Positions 1 through 11,700 of a stretch of DNA of 64,000 nucleotides are shown one piece after another; positions within the stretch are counted from its first letter, which is position 1; every line of letters starts with the position of its first letter. The notes under the pieces are model-generated. The model was not told the DNA's origin. It did no database searches and saw only the letters and a program-made list of their open reading frames with translations. Source of the stretch: Bugula neritina (Eukaryota; Bryozoa; Gymnolaemata; Cheilostomatida; Bugulidae); assembly GCA_964035545.1 (NCBI GenBank), contig OZ037769.1:14440633-14504632 (forward strand), read 5' to 3'. The translations under genes and the position numbers were made by a program.

Positions 1-229
1 TCAATTATTTGACAAGGTTTCTTGAATGAAAATATTAGTACTCTTAGATTGACCTTTAATCAACCTTCAACTAGTAGTCAACATGTGAGCAGTTTCCACG
101 GTACTCTAATGAATTTTATAGAAGCTGGTAATAGTTTAATGTTAAAACCAATATCACCTTAAATTATGTTTTATTTGCTAGTTTCCAGAATTGACTAACT
201 TCTAACGTTCTGGTCGGTTGTTTGACTAG

Positions 230-3200
230 ATTTGAAATATGTGTGGACTATGAGAACTCGCCTGCTGCAACTGGACTACAGTGGATGCCTGCCAATCTGA
301 CTGCTGGCAAGCGTCAGCCATATTTGTACAGTTTATTCAAATCAATCAATGCTAGAACTGTGTTACCCTGCCAAGATACACCATCTGTTAAACATACCTA
401 CAGTGCCAGGGTAAGCAACCCTAGTCTAATAACTGTCTTGACTATCCCACAGATTTGAAATTTTAGGAGTTTGTTGTGAATATCGAATACTTGTATTTCA
501 TTTCTTTTACCAGTAAGACAAGTGATGTTATGATTTTTCCTCATATCAAACTTGTATTTTAGCTCAGTTTAGACTAGTTTTCTTTTTGTAGTCTCTAGCA
601 TCAATCAGAAGATAATTGGGTTATTCATTCTATCTTAAATTTGAGTATTTCTATCTGACAAATTGAAAAATTATTAAATAGAAAAATACATCAACAGATT
701 TTGTCAAGAGTAAAAATTCGATTCAGGATGATTTTGATTTTTTTAAAGTCCAGAAAATTATTACAGGGATATGTGCCTGTACTGCTTAAATCTTAAAAAA
801 AATATTGAAAAAAAATCAAGTTTTTGGAGAACACTATAAAGCATTCTTTCTGCTTTTCTGTGATGAGAATAGTGTTTTTAGATTTTTTGTTAGTAGGAAT
901 TGACTGTTTTTATGACTATATTGTTTGATTTGTTTCTGTACCTAGGTAACTGTAGACAAGGCATTGACTGTACTTATGAGTGCTGTACCTTCACCCACAG
1001 AACCAACTCCAAATGATCAAGTGACTTACATCTTCCAGCAATCTGTTCCCATCCCTTGTTATCTGATAGCCATAGCTGTTGGAGATTTCACTTCCAAGTA
1101 GGTTCCTTGCTTAACATTAGCAATTCAGTTGGCATTTAGTGATTGACTTCCAAGTAAGTTTATATCTACAGTAATTCAAAGTTAGTGTACATCTTCTTAC
1201 ATATCGCTGTTCCATAAGTATATATCTGTTAGTATAGGTGCAAATTCAAAAATAAGAGCACTTGGAAGTCTAGAAATTATGTATTTTTGGCCAAGAGTTT
1301 TGCTCTGTTCCTGGTACTAACTCATCTAGTTAGTAATGCAGGATATCTCTAATTGGTGGATTTCTCTGTGATAGTAACACTAAACTAGCATGCTTCTTGT
1401 ATGTTTATACCAATAATACTCTAAACATTACCTCCAATAACCATTTAAACAATCTTTTTAATTCTTATACAGTTAGTTGGTCTTTTAATTATTTTGTACC
1501 ATTTTGTCTTAGCCAATGCTGTTTTAACTCTCGATTTTATTATCCTCGGTAGAAAAATTGGGTCACGGACTACTGTATGGGCAGAGTCAGAAATGATCGA
1601 CAGAGCTGCCTGGGAATTTGAAAAGGTTACTATTTCTTCATTTCACATCTCCAGCTTACTTCAATTCCTTTTGCTTGTTATTAATTTTTTAGAATAATTT
1701 TGTTTTTTAATAGGTTTTAGAAAATTATGCTTCTTTCAGGCTGAACAGATGTTGACAACAGCTGAAGAGTTATGTGGTCCGTACATCTGGGGCGTCTACA
1801 ATATACTTGTGCTACCCCCAACCTTTCCTTATGGTGGAATAGAAAACCCGTGTCTAACATTCGCTACACCAACATTAATAGTATGTAAGAAAGTCAAGTT
1901 GACACAATGATAGTGTTGGGTTGCCAGAATATAATGACTTTATTTAACACACTCTATATTTTAATGCCCAACAGTGTAAATGTTGTAACGACTTGTAGTA
2001 ATTAAGATGTCATGACTAACCATTTGTTGTACAGGTGAATCATTCAACATTTCTTAGTGCATCTTTGAATGCCCAACCTTTTGATGTAATCACTCTAAAT
2101 GTCATGTCTGCCCATTTGATATACATGCGACTCATTCAAACTTTCTTATGATTTAGCTGTTGGATGAGTAACTGTAGTAAAACAGTAAGCCAACTCTGTG
2201 CATAGATAAGACCTGACAATGCTCTACTGTGGTGCATATATTTAGTTATGCATTGTCTATATGTTTGTTATCGCCGAGCATATTATCAATCTCAAACTTT
2301 AAAGATTTCTTCAATTGAACTTTTATCTAATTGTTAACTATCTGCACCATTAGATGTTTCATGTGTTACCAACCGCACGTGTAATTGTTAGGTGGGTGAC
2401 CGTTCCCTCACCACTGTAATTGCTCATGAAATAACTCATAGTTGGACTGGTAATTTGGTTACCAACTTCAACTGGGAACATTTCTGGTTGAATGAAGGGC
2501 ATACGATGTTTGTGGAGAGAAAGATTATTGGTAGACTGCACGGGGAAGATGATCGCCAGTTTGCTATGAACAGTGGCTGGACTGACCTCGCACATACTGT
2601 AAGTTGGTCCTAGTTTTGTGTTTTTATTTATTAATTCGACCTATTGATTTTTGTAACTGGCAATTCTTTTATTGTATGAGATTACTTTTCATGGGAAATG
2701 ATAATTACATTTTTTGCTGTCTTATTGAATAATTTAGAAAATGCTTTTAGCATTTATGAGATTATAACTGAAGATCTTAAATTTGCTAGTATCTCTATCT
2801 AATGAATAATGGCTGTTACTACTATAGAACACACTCTAAAATCTGGAGCAGTTTGTATACTATTTAATTCAGTAACATATTTACCATGTCAAGAGGGCAT
2901 ACATTTACATTTGTTTCCCTGCAACGTCAAGTCTTTAGGTTGTGGAGCCAGCGAAGGTGTCAGTCTGTTATAAAGACTCTGGCATCAGGTAACCAGAAGA
3001 CTGTCTCTGAAAGAAATGCTGCTTTCTTCTAATTACCTTTTCTTCTTTAACAAAATTTATTTTGCTGCTATTCTTTTGGCCAGATAAAAGAATTTGGCCC
3101 CACTAACCCTCTGACCAAACTGGTCCTGGACCTCACGGATGGAACACACCCCGAGGATTCTTTCTCTCTCGTGCCGTATGAGAAGGGATGTGCTTTTCTC

Positions 3201-6099
3201 TACACCATTGAGACGGCCCTAGGGGGAGCAGGTAATTGTAAAATGTTGCCTTAGCGGATTGAAGCCATTATTTACACTCTGTAAAGTGGAGATATCATTT
3301 CCTGACTATTTGTTATTTTCCTTGGAGCTCTGCATTTCAATATAGCCGAGTTGAAAACAGGTGCTTGAATTAAGTTAGGTAGGTTAATTAACTGAACTTT
3401 TCATAAATGCGGTAAAAGCACTATTTTATCATGTTATCTTTCTATTGCTGCCATAATATCACTATGTCCTTAATATGAGATCAGTATGTATATCCCAATT
3501 AGGATAAATGCCCTCAGTATGACATCACTATTACCAAAGTATGACATCACTATATCCACAGTATGACATCACTATGTTTACAGTATGACATCACTATGTA
3601 CTCAGTATGACATCACTATGTACACAGTATGACATCACTATTACCAAAGTATGACATCACTATGTACACAGTATGACATCATTGTGTCTACAGTATGACA
3701 TCACTATGTACACAGTATGACATCAGAATACTGATAACAATACTAATAATATTTTCAGATGTTGTGGAGCCCTGGCTAAGAGCCTATATTCAGAAATTTG
3801 AAGGTAAATCTATCAAAACTGATGAATGGAAAGAGTTCCTGTACTCTTACTTCAGTACAGAGGAACAGGTTGGTGCATGTGTTAGCAGGTGTATAGAATA
3901 TCATTGGTCTTTAGCTAGGAAGTATCTTTGATATATATATAGTAAAGTAAATTTTAGGGGCAGATAATAATTGTATTTGAAATTTGCATTAAAGCACACA
4001 GAGCTACTCTTTACTCAGTGCTGAATAGTTTATCAATATTCTTCTATCTTCAACACTATTTGTAGCAAACAGCCCTGAATGGAATAGACTGGGAGGGGTG
4101 GCTCAATACACCAGGGATGCCGGCTAACAAACCAGAGTAAGTTGTACACCTTTTTATAACACACAGTGCTTTGTTCCTTGTGAATAATCTACATGTATCA
4201 GTTTTCAGCTGCACACATTGTATAGAGTTATCTATGTTGTGTACTTCTGAAGTTTTGTATACTATATAGAGTTGTCTGCCCTCCTTTGTTATGTATAATT
4301 CTCTGAAGTTTTATATGCCATATAGAGTTATCTTCTCTCAGTGTTATCATATTATTAACTAAATTTTTATATACTATACAGATTTTTGTGCTCTCACCTA
4401 TGTTGTAGTTTAGCAGCTCTCATAGCATATAAACGGTGACAACATGTTTCTAGAGTAACTGCCACACTTGTCTGAATTGATGTTTATTGTGATTATAAGT
4501 CATGTGAATATCAAAAGTTACCTGCATGTGTGTTCACATTTTATTTGGAGTTGTTTTCTTTTAAAAATGAGCTGTTTCATTAGTTAGCCTCAAAGTGCAT
4601 ACTCCATGCTGTTGCTAAATTACAATTTTTAGTTTTAAAGCGCAATCTGTGATTTGATTTCAATAAAATTATCACTTTTCTTACTGTAATTTTTGAACAA
4701 GCAATTAAAGGGTTGTCTACCCTCTAATAATTTCACAACAAGTCATTTTATTCCCCTTTACAGCTATGACATGACTTTGTTTGAAGCCTGTGAGACATTG
4801 TGTAACAGATGGTGGGGTGGAACTGATATCCCCACCATCATTGCCGAGTTTGAAGCTTTTACGGCCAATCAGAAGATTGCTTTTCTGGCTAAACTGCTGC
4901 TAAAGGTACGCGGGTTGTGATTTGTTGCTTTATTTGTACTTTATAAAATTGTGCTTTCAATTAGTTGAGTTTTGTTGATTTTAGATGGTAGCTGTTAATA
5001 GTTGAATAAATTGAATACTGGCTGTGCACTTACATCATATTATAATACATGCTATTTGTGTTTGATTGAAATATACAGTATTTCTATATACCATATATTT
5101 TAGTATCTAAGGCTTATTGTAGCCTGTAATTATGTGAAACTCTGTAAAGGTATGAATTATGATATAAAATGAATATTTCAGGATGCCATGCCGGTAGAGA
5201 GAATCTTACAGATGGGAGATCTGTATGGGTTACCAAAGAGTAAGAATGCAGAGATCGTGAGCAGGTGAGTTAGTCCACACACACACACATTAGTTTCACA
5301 TGACACACGTATGTGTGCTCTCACTAGTATAATATATAATGTTTATGTTATGTATATTTCTTCATACATTTCATCAGATGGTACCAGCTGTGTCTTAGAG
5401 GACGAACCCGCAACCAATTAGATCCCACGTTACAGTTTGTCACCGATGTCGGGAGAATGAAGTTTGTACGACCTTTGTATCAGTGAGTATAGTAGACTTA
5501 GAACTAGATATCTTTTTATACCGTCTGTAATATTATAGATATCACATTCTATCGCACTGTAGAGAATGCTGTCTACAGTTTTATAGAAAAACACCACTGC
5601 CTTAACTCAGTCTTTACTTCTTTGTTCATTCCTATCTTTAATTTAAACTTTATAATACTTTTAAGGAGCTGCAAAATAGAACTTTTAGAATACCTATGGG
5701 TTAGTCTGCGGTTTACTCTACAAATATATTCTATGAATCAAAACTGAAAGTATTTCTACCCTCCAATATAGTTTCTCTGTTTGTATGACCATTTAGGATC
5801 AAACTTTCAAAAAGTTGAAAATACCGGATACTTAGGAAATTAACTCTGTAATTTTAAATAGTCTCTTTTGGTACAGAGTAAAATGACATGTATTATTATT
5901 TTGTAAATCTGCCTGCTGTGGTGGGTTATGTCATGCGTATAATATCACACACAAGTACACATTTATATATTTTCTCTGCAGGGACATGTATGCATTTGAA
6001 GATGTGAGACAGATTGCTATTGATACCTTTGAGACCAATAGACCCAACATGCACCCTCAGACTGCTGCTATGGTAGCAAAAGACCTTCACCTTGAGTAA
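230..6099 (+). CDS. LTA4H-like: Leukotriene A4 hydrolase-like M1 zinc aminopeptidase, 3' 12 exons (5' end outside window)
   Basis: Exons seen: 230-410, 946-1097, 1553-1625, 1740-1880, 2392-2598, 3084-3231, 3759-3868, 4066-4136, 4764-4905, 5182-5264, 5378-5482, 5982-6099 (TAA). All introns are GT-AG and the phases join into 509 codons, close to what the human enzyme has after its first ~100 residues, so only the N-terminal exons are missing. Visible motifs: the peptide-binding loop GGIENP (exon 4), the zinc site HEITH followed 18 residues later by the third ligand Glu (WLNEG, exon 5), the catalytic Tyr in VPYEKG (exon 6) and the carboxylate-binding GRMKF (exon 11). The C-terminal helical domain resembles LTA4H more than aminopeptidase B. 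Family role: cytosolic aminopeptidase, in vertebrates also converting LTA4 to LTB4. Oddities: by eye, human Gln134, Gln136, Asp375 and Tyr378 correspond here to Leu, Lys, Glu and Phe, so epoxide-hydrolase activity is doubtful. Aminopeptidase B-like is the alternative name. Confidence 0.93.
3497..3728. repeat. Minisatellite of ~20-bp units in an LTA4H-like intron
   Basis: About ten head-to-tail copies of a unit built on TATGACATCACTATGTACAC lie in the intron before the exon at 3759. Each keeps the octamer TGACATCA. The array ends about 30 bases before the acceptor. Confidence 0.9.
4200..4345. repeat. Imperfect ~65-bp tandem duplication in an intron
   Basis: Two to three diverged copies of a segment containing CTGAAGTTTT, TATAC/TGCC and TATAGAGTTRTCT occur in a row in the intron between the exons at 4066 and 4764. 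No coding or regulatory role is visible. Confidence 0.55.
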
Positions 6100-6495
6100 A
6101 CACGCCTTCTCTTTGGCCACCAAGTAGGTGGAGTTAGACATACTCTGCTGTGTTAGCCTTAAACTGTGCTGACGGTATCTATTCTTGGTTTAATGTTTAT
6201 TTTATAGATGGGATGGTAATTTTTGTTCAATTTTTTTATTTCATCAAATCAAAATATTAACAATATTCGAAGTATGACTGATGGTGATGAAGTTTTACCA
6301 TAAATTCGTTGAAAATTTTAAATGTAGAATGAATAAATTAGTACTTACAATTAAAATACATAATATGTTATCAGAAGTATTTTACTGCATTCAAGATACT
6401 TTATACTGTATAGCAACTTACTACGTGTACAACTATTGGATATTGTATATATCTTAGATTATCTTATATATGCTATGATGTATACTCTTTTTTAA

Positions 6496-6501
6496 AATAA
6501 A
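6496..6501 (+). promoter_or_regulatory. Polyadenylation signal of the LTA4H-like gene
   Basis: An AATAAA hexamer lies about 400 bases after the TAA stop at 6097-6099. Another candidate is near 6331. The 3' UTR between stop and signal is AT-rich with no competing frame. Confidence 0.6.
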
Positions 6502-6794
6502 CTTTGCTACACATTTTACGTGACTAGCCATTTATTTCACAGCTCCTATTCATCTTGTATTTTAGTGATTTCTCTGTACGGCCATACAACACGTCATCAG
6601 CTGTGTTCCAGTATAACTATTCACTAAGTATAGATTGTTTTTCCAACAGATGTGATGTCAGATTAAGTTCCTTTGTTGGCTACCAGCTGGTTTTCAATTT
6701 TTAAATCAGATGTTCTGAGATGGCAAGAAAGACGAGCTGGTAAGAAGTTACACCCTGTAGGTTTTACAATCAACATAAAACGCAAGGTTTTAGG

Positions 6795-6990
6795 GAGCAG
6801 CCGTGGTCTAGGGGTTAGAGCGTTTGCCTACTAAACACAAAGTCATGGGTTCGAGCCGGACAAAGGTCATTGGTGATGTTAGGGAGAGCATCCAGTCATA
6901 ATTGCTCCTCTGCTGCATTCAATTAAGTTTTTAGCCCGCTTTAGCAAAAATCCTTTCCACTAGGGGTTTCTCACAGCGATAGCGACTGTA
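6795..6990 (+). mobile_element. tRNA-derived SINE, copy 1
   Basis: The first ~75 bases look like a tRNA gene head: a box A-like TGGTCTAGGGGTTAGAG and a box B GGTTCGAGCC about 35 bases apart. They are followed by a non-tRNA body containing ATTGGTGATGTTAGGGAGAG and CATCCAGTCATAATTGCTCC. A second copy in inverted orientation at 13,383-13,572 shares both head and body over ~190 bp, which defines the family. It lies 3' of the LTA4H-like gene, in an otherwise featureless stretch. Confidence 0.85.
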
Positions 6991-7838
6991 AACTTGTGTG
7001 GTTTTTTATAAGAAGCTAGGTTTTGCATGTAAAAGGTCAGGTGTTGAAGATATCCAAAAATATGGATCCGATTCTCTAACTACATATCATCTGCACTGGG
7101 CTAGTTTTTACACAATACATTTTCTCCCGGAATTGAGTTTTCATCAGCTCCAACAGATGTCTAACAGAACCAACTTCTTTAATAATTGCTTTGATAAAGT
7201 AAGGTAATTTTTATCTTACAATGCCTAATAAGAAGACTAATAGACACTCTATGTCACTAAGTTGTCAGCTTCATATTGTACCAACACATCAAAAGCTAAA
7301 AAATTCCAAGTGTAAAATTCAATGCAGGTTTAATTGTTGCGAGTATTAATTGCAAATACCATACTCGGTGGTCTGAATGGCGATCACGTGGTGTAATAGA
7401 ATATACGCAGTGCTACATGAGTTTCTCAAGTGCTGATAACAGCTACTTGGACGGGCAATTGTTTTGTGACAATCACTACAAGCTGAAAACAATCAGAGTC
7501 ATCATTGCTATTCAAACTATCCATTGCAGTTTCAAGCACTCTTGTTCTCTTCACCTCATCTGATAGGCTGTATAAATTGACTGCAAGAGGAATGACCTGT
7601 ATTTAATAATTGTTAAAACCAGAGATGCAGGTAATTGGGCTATTTAGCCACGTATCAATATTTTAAACATAGTATATTTTTATTATTGTTTTTATGTGAA
7701 TTCACATGAAAAACTCTTTTTAAGTTTGTCCTTACAAAATAAACCAAACATATTGTCAAATTAACTTTTTCCTAAACCCTGAAAACCTGTTTTGAAAGTC
7801 TCGCACCTGGGCACTCATTGGTTATTGTTGCACTTTAT

Positions 7839-8135
7839 AGTGTTAAATTCGGTGTCTGGTAAAAATGGCATCGGTAAAAATGGTACAGGTAATAATGACA
7901 CCGGTAATAAGGGCACAAATGGCAAAGTAGGTAAAAATGGCACATTTTCAATATTGCGGTTGGGGGTGGGGTTGGATGTTTAGAATGGGAGGTTTAGGTT
8001 TGGGAATGAGGGTTTGAGTTTGGGGAGATTTAACTCAGTGTGCCATTTTTTCTTATTTTTTATTTGTGCCATTATTACCTGTGCCATTTTTACTATGCCA
8101 TTTTACCTAAAACCGTGTAATTCAGTGAGTTATCT
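7839..8135. repeat. Fold-back (inverted) repeat with G-rich loop
   Basis: The left arm (about 7,839-7,945) consists of repeated GGTAAAAATGGCA / GGTAATAATG words. The right arm (about 8,036-8,135) carries their reverse complement. The ~90-base spacer is rich in G runs on the + strand. It may be a small non-autonomous fold-back transposon; no target duplication could be assigned. The rest of the 6.5-8.8 kb gap holds only the SINE and unremarkable AT-rich sequence. Confidence 0.7.
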
Positions 8136-8796
8136 CCCTTGTCAAGCAAGCTATTTTTAGTGCTCTATAGACACAGGAATATTTTATGACATCAGCTAGG
8201 AGCCCATGTCATCCTTCCATATGAAAAAGTTCAGTTTATCTCAAAATATTCCAAATCTCAATATTGTTGTGGAAATCCTCGACGATTAATTGTGTGCCAT
8301 ATTTTCCTAAAAATTATAATATAGGTACTTTACTCATTTCACGAAGTTCTAAATTTCATAAATGCTTTATAAATGGCATAGAATGGTTTTTAATACTAAT
8401 TAAAAGCATTTTTGACCGAACTTCTGTACTGCCATTGTATAAAGGCTGACTATCAATATTCCAGTCTATATATACATGTCTCAGCAAAATTGAAAACATA
8501 CATTACAACTTAGCTTTTCAATCTTTGTTACTTGGTGTGTTTATCTTGGAACTGTAGTGTAAGTTGCTATATTTTTATAATCTGAGCGGAACTGCTAGTC
8601 TATGCTCACAGCTGGGGCAGGAACTCAAATTTCTATTTCATTGATAAAAAGTTTGCACACAGACAGCCAATATAACAACTACCTTGAAGCTGATTGGCTG
8701 ATTTCTCACTTAACAAATCTCATGCTGTTAGACTGTTAATTCATTTTATTAGAAACTCTTAGCCTTGGCAGTCTTCTCTACCGACCAGCTGTAACA

Positions 8797-11700
8797 ATGG
8801 GCTTCCATCTATCTTTTGTGTCTCTCTTTACCACCTTCCAGGTTAGTTATATGTTTCACTTATTCTAGTTGTGCTAGTTGTGTAAAGTATTGTTTTCATA
8901 GTACGTTTTGCCCTGTATTGTTTCTTATTTATTTTTGTCTTGCTACAAAACATTTAATCAGCTGTTAATTTGCATATTGTAGCTGCATATTTAGTGCAAC
9001 ATGAATGACATAACGTGCTATATTTACCAATCTAAGACTTACTCTTTATACCCTATTGTATGGCAGTATATAATTATATTACATAGTGTTATATGTTCAT
9101 TGCATTGCATTACTGCTAAATAGTACTACAATATTTACATTAGAAATTATAGTAGCGTCTTATGCTGAATGTCCTATGAGCTGTGGGTAATTTGGTGTGT
9201 GCACAAGTTCAAGTACGTAAATCACTGTAATATAATGTAATGTATTACTACTGCGTGGGGCTCATCACTAATTGATATTCAATATAATATGCATTGCACT
9301 GCAGCAGCAAACAGCGCATTTAGCTGTAGTTCAATGCAGATTTATATACTAAAACTAGGGTGTCTTTGCAACCCTCCCAACTTTTACATCACCATCTTGA
9401 TTGCAGTCAGAAGTATGCTCTTTGTGAATTTGCAGCACATTTTTAGTCCTTTCAAATCCAGGGTCTTTCAACACAAGTTGGTCTTCTTCAGTAACTGGAT
9501 CACATATGTATTGAATTATTAGTTTATTGCCCTAATTGTAGTTCATATTCATAAAACATTATCAAGTGATAAGGCCAATGATGTTTTTTCTCATATCAGT
9601 TTTTCGAACGATGGCAGAATTTTGAGGTAAAATCGGTATATTGGGCATTACGTATGTTCCTGACGTAAGCTGTAATATTCTGCAACTTTATTGATGTGTT
9701 TATTAATACCTGACACCTTTATGGGAGAGGGTGTTCAGCACCCCTCCACAAAACCATTAGTTTGCTTGTAATAAAAGTTATTTTGTTTTTCAGGTCATAA
9801 TGGGTTATACGGATATCTTGCCAATGTTACCAGAAAATATTAGATCTACATTAGTGTTACCAGGTAAACTTCTTTCACTAACTTTGGGTATCACTGGTGA
9901 AGCTTGTTCAGTGATAAGAGTAATAAATATCATTCAGAGATATTTCTGCAGAAAGTAGCACTTACTACTACTAACTGTGTATTATATACACCTATGATAG
10001 TTATGCAATAAGTAAAAAATAATGAAATTAAGAATTAACAGTTACTGCTTCTTCCAGTAAACTTGTATGTATAGACAGCAAGTAATTATGAAAGCTTATC
10101 AGTGTAGTGAGAGTTTTTTCTTTCTTATCTACTGAGAAATGAATTATGTTTTAAACAATAGTGCGTTGTTTTATGTTGATATTAAAGACAGATACAGTAT
10201 TGAGGGATTCAGATTTGATCCAATGTATAAACACCAGTCACTGCTAGATAACACTAATCTACCGCTTGTCCACCCGTAACCTACGCTTCACAACGATAGT
10301 GTGGCACCCAACTGCAACAATAAAACCACGTTTCCATGTCACTGGCGGTTGTTTGATGTCATGGGTCACTGGGTCTAGGTAAACTTGGTGTTTGCTGCAA
10401 CCGAAATGTGAACTGTAGTGGCTGCAGGGGTACTGCACCACCAAACTATTTGCAAAAATTTCGATGAAAAGCAAGCTCAGTTCAACTTTGTGGTGCCTGC
10501 TGAACAAAATTTGTTTTTGAGTCTTCTTTTAGAGCTGAAAGAAGTGCCATCTTTGCAAAATCCTAATATCTAAATGATGATAGCAGTTTTTAGTGAGAAT
10601 TTTTGGTTTTGAAGCTAAAATGGGTTGATTGAAAATATGCTCAGCTGGTTTTATTGAGACATCTTTCTTTGAAGACATGATGCTGGAAATAGCTTGGGTT
10701 CTAACTAATTTATGTGAAGAACATACTTGACAAAGTAATATTAACTAATAAGAAGTTCTATTTTAGTTCTGCAGGCTAATGTAATTAGAGTGGCATTAGC
10801 TCCCCCACGAGCTGCCTCTAATCGCTGCCTAGGGGATAAGTGCAGCTGGTTACACTTCACGTATCTACAGCTACCTGCTATTAGCAGCTGGCTGAATGAC
10901 TTAGAATAGAATGAATACTCGAACCAATTAAAAATATTTTTAAATTTTCGTTTCTTAGCAGCGTGGCGATAAAACAGGCTCAAAGTGACAACTCACTTCC
11001 GATGCAGTGCACAACTTACATAAGATTATATAAGCTGCATTGTTTTACTTTGTAAAGCGATTTTGTCGGAACTGTTTTTGTTCCTCTGGTCTGTCATTCA
11101 CTTAGTTTTGGATACTTTTTATGCGGCCTAAATTATTAGCAATGTCATGAAAAGAGTGTTGCAATTAGATCCGATATCATTTGAAAATTACTCCAAGATC
11201 AACATTGTTTTGTTTTTAAAAGGTTTAATCTATTTTCAATAGCAACGCAACTCAATTTACAGTCTTTTGTTTGCTGTGTGCATCACACAAAACAATCTAA
11301 GCATATTGGAACTCTACTTTCATGCGGTTACTCTGAAGCAATGTTATTTTAAACCAACTTGAGCTATAAACGCACTAATTTTTACAAGTTTATGATGTTG
11401 AAGCAAAATTATTTTTAATAAGTTTTTACTGTCAAAATTAATTTAAAGTTTAAAAGGCTCTTTCAGTGAAATGAAGTTGCAGATGACTTTTTAAAACCTG
11501 TTTTCTAATTTCCTAATGAATAAATTATAATTTCAATATACTTAAAAATGTTATTATTGGATACACTGCTGTGACTGCAAAAAGATAAAGCAAACTCTGC
11601 ATTGTATACAACTGGGATAGTCATTAGATATTTTGAAAAGCTTATCAATAATTGGTTAGAGTTTAAATATGCTGTACAAATATCTAACATATGTATAAGA

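Noticed and set aside
3497-3728. CRISPR-like array
   Set aside because: Units are contiguous with no unique spacers, lie in a eukaryotic intron and match minisatellite structure. The same holds for 15,133-15,240 and 25,541-25,735.
6795-6870. Functional tRNA gene
   Set aside because: Boxes A and B are present but no complete cloverleaf or acceptor stem; the second copy shares a non-tRNA body, so it is a SINE.
10259-10507. 82-codon minus-strand frame in the ADAMTS intron
   Set aside because: No recognisable motif, no splice context and no similarity to anything I know; the local GC rise is noted but unexplained.
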